Below, piece by piece: positions 53,334 to 64,000 of a stretch of DNA of 64,000 nt; the stretch's first letter is position 1; each line of letters begins with the position of its first letter. Below the pieces are notes generated by a model, which saw only the letters and a list, made by a program, of their open reading frames with translations, was not told the origin of the DNA and did not search any database. Position numbers and translations under genes: made by a program. The stretch is from Mauremys mutica. Lineage: Eukaryota; Chordata; Testudines; Geoemydidae. The stretch lies in assembly GCF_020497125.1 (NCBI RefSeq), contig NC_059074.1:195229415-195293414 (forward strand). Direction: 5' to 3'.

Positions 53334-54538
53334 ACAAAGTGGAAAAACTCCCGTGACTCTTGATTTTATGTTTTTGGCAAGAGAGCCCATTTTTGCTGGA
53401 AAAGGAGAAATGCATCCTTATTGGGACATAGATTGTATAGAACAGAGCCCTATGTCTTTGAGTCATTAAGGTTTAGCTGTCTTATCAGAGCAACCTTCTT
53501 CAGGACACTTAAACATGAGTATTTTAAATGCTTTCCCTTCCCTCCCACCAATCCACCCTATTGCCTTTGCTCTGACAAGAAAAAGAGAGCTCTGAAGGCT
53601 CCCAGCCCCCTCAGCTGAACTAAACTTGCAGTATTTGGTGGGAATCTGAAAGCCCCATTTTCTGAAGTAACATGATCAGTTAAGACTCTCAGCTTTCTTT
53701 CTTTCTTTCTTTTTTTTTTTTTTAAAGTATATTTTTAGCCTCCATGGTTCAGAGAAAAGTTTGGAAATGTGAACTCTCCCACCTCAAGAACCAGAAGACA
53801 AAAAAAAAAAAAAAAAAAAAGAAATGAAGCCAACATGTATTATTTTCAAATCTCATGATTGTTAAGCAAATCTCTTAAGTTTTAGGGCCTGCTCATGATT
53901 TATGAACCTTTGGCAAAGCTGTCAAATGAGCACTAAAAAGCCATGGGATGTGATGTAGTCAGCTGCTGATACCCTTCTCAGTTTACCACAAGCCAGAATT
54001 TCAACCGAGCAGCTAGCTCATTCCTTTTCTGCCTTGCCAACCAAAGAAATGCAATGATTCTGTTTATCCGGATTTAAGTAAACTAATTCTTTTTTGAGAA
54101 ACCCATTATTGGCCTCCTTGTCTTTAACTACTTTCATTGCGATAGCACCTCCTTCCCCTTTGTAAATTCAACCAGCCAGAGGATGCCGTGTTAGTCATAT
54201 TTTTGAGTGAAAAAAGAGTATCACTCTGTTACTGTTCAGCGAACTCACATGGCTTAAATCATAGTTTTAACAGGCCTTCTGCCATATGAGGTCTCAGGCT
54301 GAGTGTACAAGGTTTTTTCCAAAACATGAAGAAAAAAATATTGTTGGCAGCTTGTAAATTGAATGCAAACAAAAAACATGTAGAAGTCTGATTTCATGTT
54401 CTTTTTTGGGATTCTAGAACTCAAAAGCAGCTTTGTTTCTTTAACTTTGCACAGAGTGGGCTCCATTATTGTGACACTCTGTACCTCCAAGTAGCACCCT
54501 GGAACCTCCATTTTCACCACTGTGATATGATTATAATA
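53334..54538. other. Unassigned, with T and A homopolymer tracts
   Basis: (CTTT)n plus poly-T at about 53695-53723 and a 21-base poly-A at 53800-53820, about 75 bp apart. No gene recognised. Confidence 0.4.
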
Positions 54539-54546
54539 TGTTTTGT

Positions 54547-54889
54547 CAGGAGCGGCGCCAAAGCTTCTGGCGCCCTAGGCAGAATTCGGGGGGTGGCATT
54601 TTGTGCGCTCCCCACGGGGCGTGCGGGAGCTTCCAGTTCCGCTCCCATCGCACCGCTGAAGAAGGACCCTCCGCCGAAATGCCGCAGGCGACAGCGGCAG
54701 TCATTGAACAGCTCAATTGCCTGCCGTTGTTTTCCGCGGCACGTCGGAGGAAGGTCCTTCTTCAGCGGCGCAACGGGAGCGGAACCGGAAGCTCCCGCGT
54801 GCCCCGTGGGGAGCGCACAAAATGCTGCCCCCCGAATCCTGGCGCCCTAGGCGACCGCCTAGGGTTGCCTAATGGAAGCGCCGGCCCTG
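54547..54889. mobile_element. 343-bp palindromic hAT MITE with perfect duplication
   Basis: The left half begins CAGGAGCGGCGCCAAAGCTT; the right ends GGAAGCGCCGGCCCTG. Arms of about 150 bp are complementary (CATTTTGTGCGCTCCCCACG against CGTGGGGAGCGCACAAAATG). TGTTTTGT is duplicated exactly at 54539-54546 and 54890-54897. The proline- and alanine-rich frames across it are by-products. Confidence 0.9.
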
Positions 54890-54897
54890 TGTTTTGT

Positions 54898-56264
54898 ACA
54901 AAGTATGCCCTGTGAAGTAACATTTTGTAAATCTTGATCTATTGAACAATAATCTGTTGGATTGTATGTGCTATCACTGTATGAGACGTTATGAAGTATT
55001 GCTATACGTGTTACTGAAATATGTTGTGAGGTTAGGAACAATCCAGAACCAGCCTTTCAGATACAACAAAGGAGTAGCCATCTATAGCCGGACAGTCATT
55101 AATGGCTCATCAACAAACAATCCACTGTCCCAGAGGCTTCTTGGAAAAGGCACGTACACAATGGAGATTGCTTGACCAATGGGGACTGCCTGACCTCCAC
55201 CTCACAGCAAGGATCATTCTAACAGCTGGAAGAAGGTATAAAAAGGCCAAGTGATGATTTCACTGTCTCTCTATCTCCGCCCCCACCCCAATCTTAACAC
55301 CTGGAAGAAGGTCTGGAAGAAAAAGACTTTGAACTGAGGGAGTTTGGTCCCAGGCTGGAAAAGGGTTCAGTCTGTGTACTGAAGAACTGTAAGCTTCTTG
55401 TACCATCTGTTGCGGTGAGAAAAACTGTTTGATTCAGCTCTTGCTTAGTCTAAAAGTTTAGGATTTAGAATGTGTGGTTATTTTTTATTTTCTTAAGGTA
55501 ACTATTTCTTAAGGTAACCTTTATGCCTACCACTTATAATCACTTAAAATCTATCTTTCTGTAGTTGTTAAACTTATTTTAATGTTTTGTCCTTACCAGT
55601 GAGTTTGTCTAAAGTGCTCAGGAAATCTGTGACGGTTACAAAGGCTGGTGCATGTCCACTTTCCTTTGACGAAGTGGTGAACTAGGTAATGAACTTAAAA
55701 TGGCCAGGCTTCTGGGGTGCAAGACTGGGGAGCCAAGGGGAATTGGCTTGAGCCTCCCTATTGATGGTCATGAGTGGCTGGGGGTTCATTCATGCGACTC
55801 AGTTGGGTGTGTCCCTGCCTGTGGATGTCTGTGTGAGTGCAGTGCCTGTCAAAGGCTTGTAGCTTGACATCGGCATCACAGTGTGAGAGGCAGCCCAGGT
55901 GGGTGAGTTTGGAGGGCTCAGCTGTCCGATAGTCCAGGTTGTACCCCAGGGATGCTGTCACCATTATATAAACAATGGACCAGCGTCTCAGCTTAAATTC
56001 ATATGGCTCCCTCATCTTCAATGAAGCTACTGCAATTTATATCAGGTGAAGATCAGTCCCCCCTCCACCGCCGCCGCCTTTTGTTTTTGCTATTTTCAAA
56101 AACTGAAGGATAAGCAGAATGAAGATTAAAAATCATCCATACTGTGCACACAGCCCAAATGTCTTCATTAATTTTCATAAAATTTTAAAATACAGATAAT
56201 ACACAGCCTCATGACTTTAGTTCATGATAGAGGCATGCCTAGTCATCTGAACAGAGGAATAGGA
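54898..56264. other. Candidate LTR-like DNA, otherwise unassigned
   Basis: GGTATAAAAAGGCC at about 55234 is a strong TATA-like box inside a long non-coding block (about 54960-55640) with GTGATTGGT-poor but repeat-like character. No LTR ends found. GTAACTATTTCTTAAG-type duplication near 55490-55520. Confidence 0.3.
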
Positions 56265-56470
56265 TCCAGGATCTCCTATATTCTTATCTGGGCTCTGAAA
56301 CTCACTCACTGTGTGGTATTGGGCTAAGTCATTTCACTTCTGTGTGCCTCGGTTTTCCCATTTCTAAAAAAGAGATAATTCTTGCTGAATGTATACTTCA
56401 TATAGGTATGGTGAGGATTCATTAGGTAATGTTCATGAAGTGACGATTATAAGTGCTAACTATTATTACA
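56265..56470 (+). repeat. Cry-type SINE, diverged
   Basis: GGATCCAGGATCTCCTATAT, GTGGTATTGGGCTAAGTCAT, CCTCGGTTTTCCCATTTCTA and AGGTAATGTTCATGAAGTG follow the SINE order. Confidence 0.6.
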
Positions 56471-57047
56471 TAACACAGCAGGCTGATATGGTAACTCAAA
56501 GGCATAATATGTGGCTTTTATTTCACCTATTATACTTTTTAAGGATGACGTATTGAAGTCACATCTGCCCCTTCCACTCTGCCTGGGGTGAGTGAGAACA
56601 GTATCAGCATGTCCTCATCTCCTGTGGCTCATTCTCTGAGGGAGGATGTGTGGGAGTGCAGTAAGCCAACTCCACACATTCAAAAGTCATGAGTCAGGCC
56701 ACCCAGAAACCTAAGACTGGCTTAAAAATTAACAGAATTTAAAAGAAATAACCACCCCTGCCCCCATTTATTATTTGCTTTCAGGTATTTTGAATCTTTA
56801 GTGTTTACATTTTCAAGCTTTTCTCTGCAATCTTGAGGGCTAGAAACGTACTTTTAAAAAAACGCTGAGTCTCCTGGAATCACATGACTCCAGGAGCTGG
56901 GTCCTTAGAAAAACACCAAATCTTGCAGGACTCTCAATAAAATTATGAGTTGGCAACACTGTTTGGTCTGTCTCTAAAGACATGTTCTGTTCCTAGGCCT
57001 GCCTTTGAGACTCTTACAACACAAAAGTTCCTTCTCTTGAACTCTGA
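56471..57047. other. No feature recognised
   Basis: Unassigned spacer. Confidence 0.25.
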
Positions 57048-57320
57048 GGCTGTGGCTACACTTAGCACTTCAAAGCGCTGCCGCGGCAGCGCTTTGAAGC
57101 GCTAAGTGTAGTCAAAGCACCAGCGCTGGGAGAGAGCTCTCCCAGCGCTGTCCGTACTCCACCTCCCTGTGGGGAATAACGGACAGTGCTGGGAGCCGCG
57201 CTCCCAGCGCTGGGGCTTTGACTACACTGGCGCTTTGCAGCGCCGCAATTTGCAGCGCTGGAGAGGGTGTGTTTTCACACCCTGCTGCAGCGCTGCAAAT
57301 TTGTAAGTGTAGCCAAGCCC
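57048..57320. mobile_element. Harbinger-type MITE with multiple palindromes
   Basis: GGCTGTGGCTACACTTAGCA and TAAGTGTAGCCAAGCCC are inverted ends; TGA flanks both sides (57045-57047, 57321-57323). The interior is a chain of hairpins built on CAGCGCTG and GCGCTTTG. Confidence 0.82.
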
Positions 57321-57323
57321 TGA

Positions 57324-58794
57324 GATGTACCTAAGATATGTTCATCAGTGGATTCCTCTGCTGTTGCTGTATGTACATGATGCTCACCTACTATTCACAT
57401 GCAAATTATCCCTCCTGGCAGCTAAGTGTTAAAGAATCTACACTAGGCATTACGTCACCCAGGTGACTTGCATACTGACACTCTAGCTGGGGAGGCTAAT
57501 TGTGGCTTGTCATGGCCTGCGGCACACGTGCAGTTCACCCAGCGCATGCCAGTGAGGTGATTGATGGCTAAGCCCCACCCCATTCTGAATCATTTTTATA
57601 CTGTAATGAGTGTAACATACAGATGGTATGAGGCATGCTGACTGTGTGTGATGAGACAGATGGTTAGGGATAAGATGCAGTCCATTGCAAGAAAGTGTGA
57701 CCCTTGAATAAACTTTAGATCTGTGCCCACGTGCTGAGAAGACAATGAAATGTACACGCAGGCCTTTGAGGGCATACTGCCTGTGGCAGCGAGCCTCCCA
57801 ACCCAGACTGGGCCTTGTGTTTCTGTACTAAAAAGAGCTGTGTAGACAGCACTTGTCGGTTGCGGCTCAGGCTGGGACTCAGACGCTGAAGCTCACCTCC
57901 ACCTTCCCAGGTGTCAGAGCCCGAGCTGCAACATCAACACAGCAATTTTTAGCATGAGCAATGTGAGCCTGAGTCCGTGGACCCAGGCGCGGAGGCTCAC
58001 TGCCATGGGCTGTGTAAACATACTGCAGTCTGCAAAGGGGCAACCAACATGCCCATTATTCTATGCACTCCCAGGTGAAATTCATCCCTCTGCACAACGC
58101 CGAATAACCATTTACGCCCTACTTGGCCCCTATTTTGAAGTGGAAGAAGGCAGCCACTGCGTAGCTGCACAGAGTTGCAATTATTCCTGGGAACTTGTCT
58201 CAACTTGGAGTAAACTCAGCTGGTACAAATTGCGGCTTTCCAGGACTATGGTTGGAGTGTGCAACAGTACACAGACACTGTTTGCTGGCCACCAAGGACT
58301 GAATCCCCCGGTATAGGCAAAGGCTTAATTCAACCTGCTGTGACTCCCAGGAAGATTTCAAAATAAAAATCCATCCCCGCCCGAAGGGAGCAAGGTGTGG
58401 GAAGTGTGGCCCCCGACTCTTCTTTGCGGCTCTGTCCCTACCTCCTTCCCTTTCCTCTGGATGTGAAGCCTTGAGTACAGAGCGGAGCTTCCATGGTGCC
58501 TGGGCTGAGTGAAGAGAACACAGAGGAGCCACAGCACTCCACACTCAACGGTTTTGGGGAAGCATCTACCTCAGTTTGCTCCCTCCCCATCACACGGAGT
58601 GTAGGCCTTCGTGTGTGTGTGTTTGTGAGTGGTTCATGACATTGCCCAGTACTGTGAGAGCCCAGGCTAGAGGCTCCAATGTGTTGCAAAATTAACCCAC
58701 TCACTGTACTTTGCAACTGTGTGTGAGTTACAGCCAAAGGCCAGTCTTGGTGTTTTTCAAGGAAAAAGATGAGTATTTGACTTATCCAGTGTGG
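57324..58794. other. Mostly unassigned, with a Harbinger-like trace
   Basis: At about 57835-58025 AGCTGTGTAGACAGCACTTG and GGGCTGTGTAAACATACTGC frame a block with GCCCGAGCTGCAAC, resembling a Harbinger MITE interior. No host exon recognised. Confidence 0.35.
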
Positions 58795-59510
58795 GTAACA
58801 TTTTCAAGAGCACCTAAGTTCCATTTTCAAAAGCGATTTAGGCAGTCAGGAGCCTAAGGCTAATTGAAAATCAATACGACTTAGATGCCAAAGTACCTAA
58901 GGGCCAAATATTTAAAGGTATTTAGGCACCTAGTGGGATTTTTAAAAGCACCTAGGTTCCTAACTCCCTTTGATTTCAGTGGGGGTTAGGTGCCCGAGAA
59001 AATCCGAATGGGCACTTCTTACAGGCTGGTGTGGCCAGCTAACCCTGCACTATGACACGGCCCCTTTAAGGAATAGGTGTTTAGGAGAGCAACAGACAAG
59101 TTGGTGAATGGGGTCAGGCGTTAAGCAGTGAGCTAGCTCCTGAACGGGGTAAAAACTCTGAGGAGAGAGAAGGAGGCTCTGTGAAGCAGGGCAGGAACGT
59201 GGCTACTGCCTGGCTGGAAAAGCTGGCTTCAAGCAGTACACAGCCCCAAAAGGGAAGGCTGTGGAATACCTTGACCGGGTGAAGGGTCTGGGCCTGAGAG
59301 GCCACAGGAGACTGCATTGTTGTAGAGAGTTTAATAAATGGGACCCCAGGAAGGGGAATATTACTTTGGGCTGGGAACAAGTCAGTTGAGAGAGGCAAGA
59401 GGGAATGGAGGGTACTGTGCCTGCAGGGCCATGTTGTGCCATGAGGAGGCATGCTCTGGGTTAGCACCCTGCTACAGCACCAATCAAATACCTTTAAAAA
59501 TCTGACCCTC
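58795..59510. repeat. Palindromic repeat apparently split by LTR-like DNA
   Basis: GGGCCAAATATTTAAAGGTA and TTTAGGCACCTAGTGGGATT (about 58911-58945) are arms of a MITE whose other end AAATACCTTTAAAAATCTGA appears only at about 59487. The sequence between has LTR-like features. Confidence 0.4.
59030..59476 (+). repeat. Candidate solo LTR
   Basis: TG start (TGTGGCCAGCTAACCCTGCA) and CA end (AGCACCCTGCTACA); TTTAATAAATGGGACC at about 59328 gives a polyadenylation signal. No clean target duplication, so limits are tentative. Confidence 0.38.
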
Positions 59511-61065
59511 GGGCACTTTTGAAAATGCAGTTCATCCCCACCTCCATTTTTATTTTTGCTTGAAAGTGTTTTGGAAGCAGTGTGGTAATGATGAGCAGGG
59601 CACAGCCAGCGGAAATGACAGGCACTGTCTCCACATGCTACAGTGATGGGTGCTATGTAAAATGTTTAAACAGCAGACGTTTCCCACTTCTGCCTTTTCC
59701 TCTAAGGCCCTATCCTGGGGAGGAAATGGGAGCCATTGTTATGGGGACCCAATATATTCACATAGAATAAATTAACAGTGCCATGGAATGTAGGGATTCT
59801 TGCAACAGAATCTGGTCCCGTTGTGCTGCGCAGTACATGGGATCCTGAATTAGGACTTCAGGATCATGCCCCAACTTTCTGCCTAATGTACATTGAAATG
59901 GCTAAAGTATTATTCAGCCAGCAAACTTACAGTTTCTAATGCAAATGCCCTCACAACTGTAGCTAACTGCTACTGATGGCACAACAGCAGAATATACTTG
60001 CATTGCTCTCTCAATCATTGCAATTTTCCATCATAAAGTTCCCTTTGAATTCATATCTCTGCAAATAGACCTCAAGATGTTGGATGTTTGCTTATTAATT
60101 TACAGCAAATTACACTTCTCAGAAGTTGAGAAGAACGTAATTTAATCCTCATTTGTGACCAGACTGGTTGATTGCAATGATTACACATCCACCTACTTAC
60201 CGTGTATGAACACTGCCACAGGTGCAGTACACATCCACGTCTGCTAAAAAGTAATGGTAAAGATGCGATTGACTTGTTGGTTTGGTGTGATTTCTAGTTA
60301 GGAAGTTGAACTGTGAAGGGACCAAATACTCTTTTGGATTTCTGAGTCAGGAAGTATCATATTTTTAAACCAAATATTTGATAATCATCATAATTTCTGT
60401 GCTCCTTAGCTAGCCTTTTGTTACAAAGCTGCAACCTTACACCAGCAAATTGTACCGTAAATATTGACTTGCATGATGACGCCTCTATTAAAGAGTTCAT
60501 CTTGGACTCGCAAAGTAAAATATTTTCTTGCATCTGAACTCTGACTAATGATTTAATTACAGATCACCATGTAGAACTGGGGTGATTATCTAGTTAAGCA
60601 TGAACTGCAGAACATCACTGTAACGGGAGCAGCTGCTCCCTACGCCAGACTATTTGGTGTTAAAGTTTCAGCTCCTCACAAAATGTTTTCTGTAAAGTTG
60701 GTTTAGATTTGTGCTGTTTTAAATAGAAAATCAATGAATATAAAATACAGCAGGCACCTCGAAGCTCCCCTTTGGCGCTGCAGGGGTCCCGTTTGCAGTG
60801 GAAAGGGTATGTTTGCACAGCACAAGGCGGAGGCTGGATTGAGGGAGCTGCGGGAGGGTCTGTGTACTCCCAGGGCAGTGTGAAGTTCAGTTCTACAAGA
60901 ATGACCGGTGTACCATTGCCCAGGGGGTGAATAGGGGCTGCGCCAGGGAAGAAGTGAGAGATACATGATCTGGGCAGTGAAGTGGAGATGTGTTGAGGCC
61001 ATACAGGGTTACTTCAGCCCTTAAACTGAATTAGTCTCCAGAGTGTTGCTGTGGAACCACTTAGG
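59511..61065. other. No feature recognised
   Basis: Unassigned, moderately AT-rich. Confidence 0.3.
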
Positions 61066-61451
61066 GTATGTCTACACAGGGATGATAAACCGTGACAGAC
61101 CCACGTCAGATGACTAGGGCTCTCGGGGCTTGGACTCCAGGGATTAAAAATCGCTTTCTACACATTTGGGAGGATGGGAGGATCCAAGACCTCAGGCTCC
61201 AGCCCAAGCCCAAATGTCTACACGGTGAATTTTAACCATGCCACAGGGCTTTTATCCCCATGTAGACGTACCCTAAGTGGTATGTCTAATACTGCAATTA
61301 GACATCCCAGTCCCCACCTTGCAGGGTTCTAGAGCCTGGGCACCAGCCTGAGCCTGAATGTCTACACTGCAATTAAACTGCCCCACAGCCTGAGCCCAAG
61401 TCAACTGGCACAGGCCAGACCCGAGTTTTTAATTGCTGTGTAGACATACCC
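61066..61451. mobile_element. Two adjacent Harbinger-type MITEs of one family
   Basis: The first, about 61066-61275, runs from GGGTATGTCTACACAGGG to CCCCATGTAGACGTACCC, with TTA and TAA beside its ends. The second, about 61280-61451, ends GCTGTGTAGACATACCC. Both contain CTCCAGCCCAAGC or AGCCTGAGCCC type blocks. The left end of the second is degraded. Confidence 0.6.
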
Positions 61452-62061
61452 TTAGTGACTTGAGGTGAGGATTCCTTTCCTCTAGCCCCTTCTGGCATCC
61501 TGTGCCTGGCCTACTACTCAGAGTGTGTGCTGGGTCCCAGATTCTGGGTTGCAAAGCAGTTTAGAAAGACATAATATCTGAACAATAGTCCTTACTGCTT
61601 TTTACTTACCCTCTGTAGCTGCAGAAAGATCATAGAAACATATGTTCTTTCCTGGGAACAATAGAGGCTTCCATGTGTCATTTTATGTTGCCTCTGACTC
61701 AGAAAGCCTGTTAGACACAAATGCCAGAACAGTATGTGGCTGTCAGAAAACAGAAACTGTTCATTTAAATATCAAAGACAATTTCAGTGCAGTGTTTTCC
61801 CATGTAACAACTTTATATTCCAATGCTGTGAGGCAAACGGGTCTCAAATGAAATGGCTCAGCAGACACGGTATTCCATATAAGAGAGCTGGTCTAAAATT
61901 AGACCCACAGAACCAACTTTATTTTGGCTCTGGGTGTGCTCATCTTGTCTGTTTTGTTCCTGGACAAGAAAGATTCATATATATTATGGCACCATGCTGT
62001 CTAGCCAGAGTGGAATAGACTGGGGGGATAATGCGAAATGTACCACGATTACAGAGAAAAT
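61452..62061. other. No feature recognised
   Basis: Unassigned spacer; no frame shows a domain. Confidence 0.3.
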
Positions 62062-62223
62062 CAGCCGCCCGGGGGGGGGGGGGGGGAGTGGGGCAATTTG
62101 CCCCAGGCCCCACAGGGGCCCCCATGAGAATATAGTATTCTATAGTATTGCAACTTTTTTTTTATGAAAGGGGCCCCCAAAATTGCTTTGCCCCAGACCC
62201 CCTGAGTCCTCTGGGTGGCCCTG
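62062..62223. mobile_element. hAT MITE, same family as 43031-43188
   Basis: Starts CAGCCGCCCGGGG with an expanded G run (about 62070-62086) and ends CCTCTGGGTGGCCCTG. AGAATATAGTATTCTATAGT in the centre corresponds to AGAATATACTATTCTATAAT in the other copy. Flanks show no duplication. Confidence 0.65.
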
Positions 62224-63237
62224 AAGCCCCCTAGGCTTATTGCTGGCAGGTAGCTCAGTTAAGAAGCCTGGACTTTAGCAGTGGCTTCCATTGAACTTAG
62301 TGGTAGTTTACCATGGACTGCAAGCTTCTCTTTCAGGGGGAAGTTGTTAGGTGTTTTTCATGGTTAGGGAGACGTCTTTAAAAAAATGAAAGAAACCCCA
62401 TTTTGGGGCTGCCAAACTTGACTATAGCCTCAGTTTCTTTTAATCCTTGATAGAAAAACCTTTTGCGGATTAGGACTGAAACTGTTCCTGTTAGAACAAG
62501 AAAAGTTCTGGAGAGCTGACTGGTTCTTAAGAAAAGGAATAAGCAAATTGCCAGGACAAATGGAATCAAACTGATGAATGAGCAAGGGGTATTTTTAGGC
62601 TGATGCAAAGGCAAAGGAAAGGTAGCAGTGATGAAGTGCCCCTAAAACTTAACCATAAACTATTCGTTATCTAATAGGGCCCACAACAGAACTGTGAGCC
62701 ATATGATCCTGTGGCTCGTAGACTGAAAACATAGCAGAAGTTACTACAAACCCTGTCCCAAAATTCTATGCACAAGAAGATCATTTTTACTTGGTCTGGC
62801 TGCTAAAGCAACTTTCGACATAAAACTGACCCCATCCAGAAAATCAGAAAACTCTCCAAAAAGGGATGTGATTTGAATAAAATGTGCAGGGAGTCTAGCA
62901 AAGGCCAAAGTGCCGCTCTGATAAAAACACATCAGTTACTACAGAAAAGTGACAGCAAATTAGGGATACTCTGAGCAACAGCGTGCAGTCAAAATCCACA
63001 CTCACTGTGGCAAGATATAACTAATTAATTCGGTGGATATCTAAGTCATGCAGGGGCCATTTGACAATGGTGTGTGTATAGGGGTGCAAACATCACAGAT
63101 TGGAAGGGTCAAGGAAAAGCTCTGTCCCCCTACTATAGACAGTACATGCTGGATCTCCCCACACACACGATGAGCAGGTTTCTTTAAATCTCTTCCATGG
63201 TTGAGATGCTACTTATTATAGCATCTCAACTGCTAGT
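62224..63237. other. No feature recognised
   Basis: Unassigned spacer. Confidence 0.3.
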
Positions 63238-63495
63238 TACTATATGGCCTAGTAGACTGAGCACAGGACTGGAATTTGGGATCTCCTTAATTCTTGCTCA
63301 GGTCCTGCCCCTGAATTGCCTAGGGATGGTTTTCAGCTCTCTTTGTCTCAGTTTCCCCTGCATAAACTGGGGGTGATAATACTATATGTTCACCTATCTA
63401 CTTCACAGATATATGGGGAATGATTCATTATTTAAGGTATGTGCAGTGCTTTGGATTCAAAGCATTATATAAGTGCTAAGTATTATGAATGATTA
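63238..63495 (+). repeat. Cry-type SINE, near full length
   Basis: TATGGCCTAGTAGACTGAGC (tRNA-like head), TCTTTGTCTCAGTTTCCCCT, AAACTGGGGGTGATAATACT and the tail AAGCATTATATAAGTGCTAA. The head is the best preserved in the window. Confidence 0.72.
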
Positions 63496-64000
63496 TTATA
63501 ACAACACAAGCATTATTTTCCCATGATGCATACTAACTTATTCAGCAGATTTTTGCAACTTCTAATCCTTTCCTTACCTTTTTACCACAGAGAGAAGCAC
63601 ATAGCCCAATGTAAAGAATGGGGGAAGTTGTCTACTTAATATTTTGCCACTGCCCACTTTTTCCTGTCCCGGCAGGACAGCACTTAATACAACAATCTCC
63701 CCACCAGCCCCCACCCCCAGCCTCACTGCAATCATCAGATCTGATGTCACACGGGCACACACATGCGTTCATTCAGTTAGTCACATACATTTTGTTCTTC
63801 CTCAGTTGCACATGTGTCTCTCCCTGACAAAACAGAGAGGCATGTTCACCGTGGAGTTAATGGGAATTTTGTCAAAGACTTCCCTGGGAACTGGGAACTG
63901 GTCCCATAAAAACAGGAAGTGAGCCCTGTGGAAGATATGGAAATATATCATCTCCAGGTCTCTCATCCTCTCTTTCAAAAATCCAACACAAAGTAAATTC
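63496..64000. other. No feature recognised
   Basis: Unassigned to the window edge. Confidence 0.25.

Noticed and set aside
54527..54915. Frames of 107 and 125 codons
   Set aside because: They cross the foldback hAT and its target duplications, so cannot be a gene.
62062..62223. Target duplication for the hAT copy
   Set aside because: The flanks GAGAAAAT and AAGCCCCC do not match, so the element is called from its ends and its similarity to 43031-43188 only.
63238..63310. tRNA-like head of the SINE as a tRNA gene
   Set aside because: It continues into the SINE body and tail and lacks a complete cloverleaf.

Overview
This window looks like vertebrate nuclear DNA from a turtle, most likely a cryptodire. 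The evidence is repeat content: several copies of a tRNA-derived SINE of the Cry type, CR1 LINE fragments in both orientations with the usual truncated 3' ends, many PIF/Harbinger and hAT derivatives with GC-rich, often palindromic interiors, and Penelope-like element (PLE) tails. I recognise no host protein-coding gene, rRNA, tRNA gene or CRISPR array. Nearly every convincing coding signal belongs to a mobile element, so the window reads as an intergenic or intronic stretch shaped by repeated transposition. Layout: 1-5.5 kb holds Harbinger and PLE debris, a SINE and a possible minus-strand LTR. From 5.5 to 8.1 kb come a non-autonomous Harbinger element, a CR1 split by an hAT with a perfect 8-bp duplication, and a second perfect-duplication hAT. 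A decayed two-gene Harbinger element fills 8.4-11.5 kb: a plus-strand Myb/SANT-like gene, itself split by a 124-bp hAT MITE, and a minus-strand DDE transposase. At 12.8-13.9 kb one SINE has been hit three times. A GC-rich block with nine 40-bp hairpin repeats lies at 16.5-17.7 kb. The best-preserved element is a 4.6-kb Ty3/gypsy retrotransposon at 19780-24393. It has 193-bp LTRs differing at one base, a CCTTG target duplication, a serine-tRNA-type primer site and one open 1324-residue gag-pol frame. From 25.7 to 33 kb are a minus-strand CR1, MITEs, an inverted PLE-tail pair, and a PLE fragment that still encodes most of a GIY-YIG endonuclease. From 34 to 64 kb the sequence is mostly unrecognised DNA with interspersed hAT and Harbinger MITEs, CR1 pieces, SINEs, candidate solo LTRs and large hairpins. 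Nested insertions give relative ages at several loci: hAT into CR1 (6.4 and 51.7 kb), hAT into Harbinger (9.1 and 50.3 kb), and two hATs plus a palindromic MITE into a SINE (12.8-13.9 kb). Six hAT insertions share TA at the centre of the 8-bp duplication, while others follow different patterns, which suggests more than one hAT transposase source. Family names come from recognition of sequence patterns without a database search.
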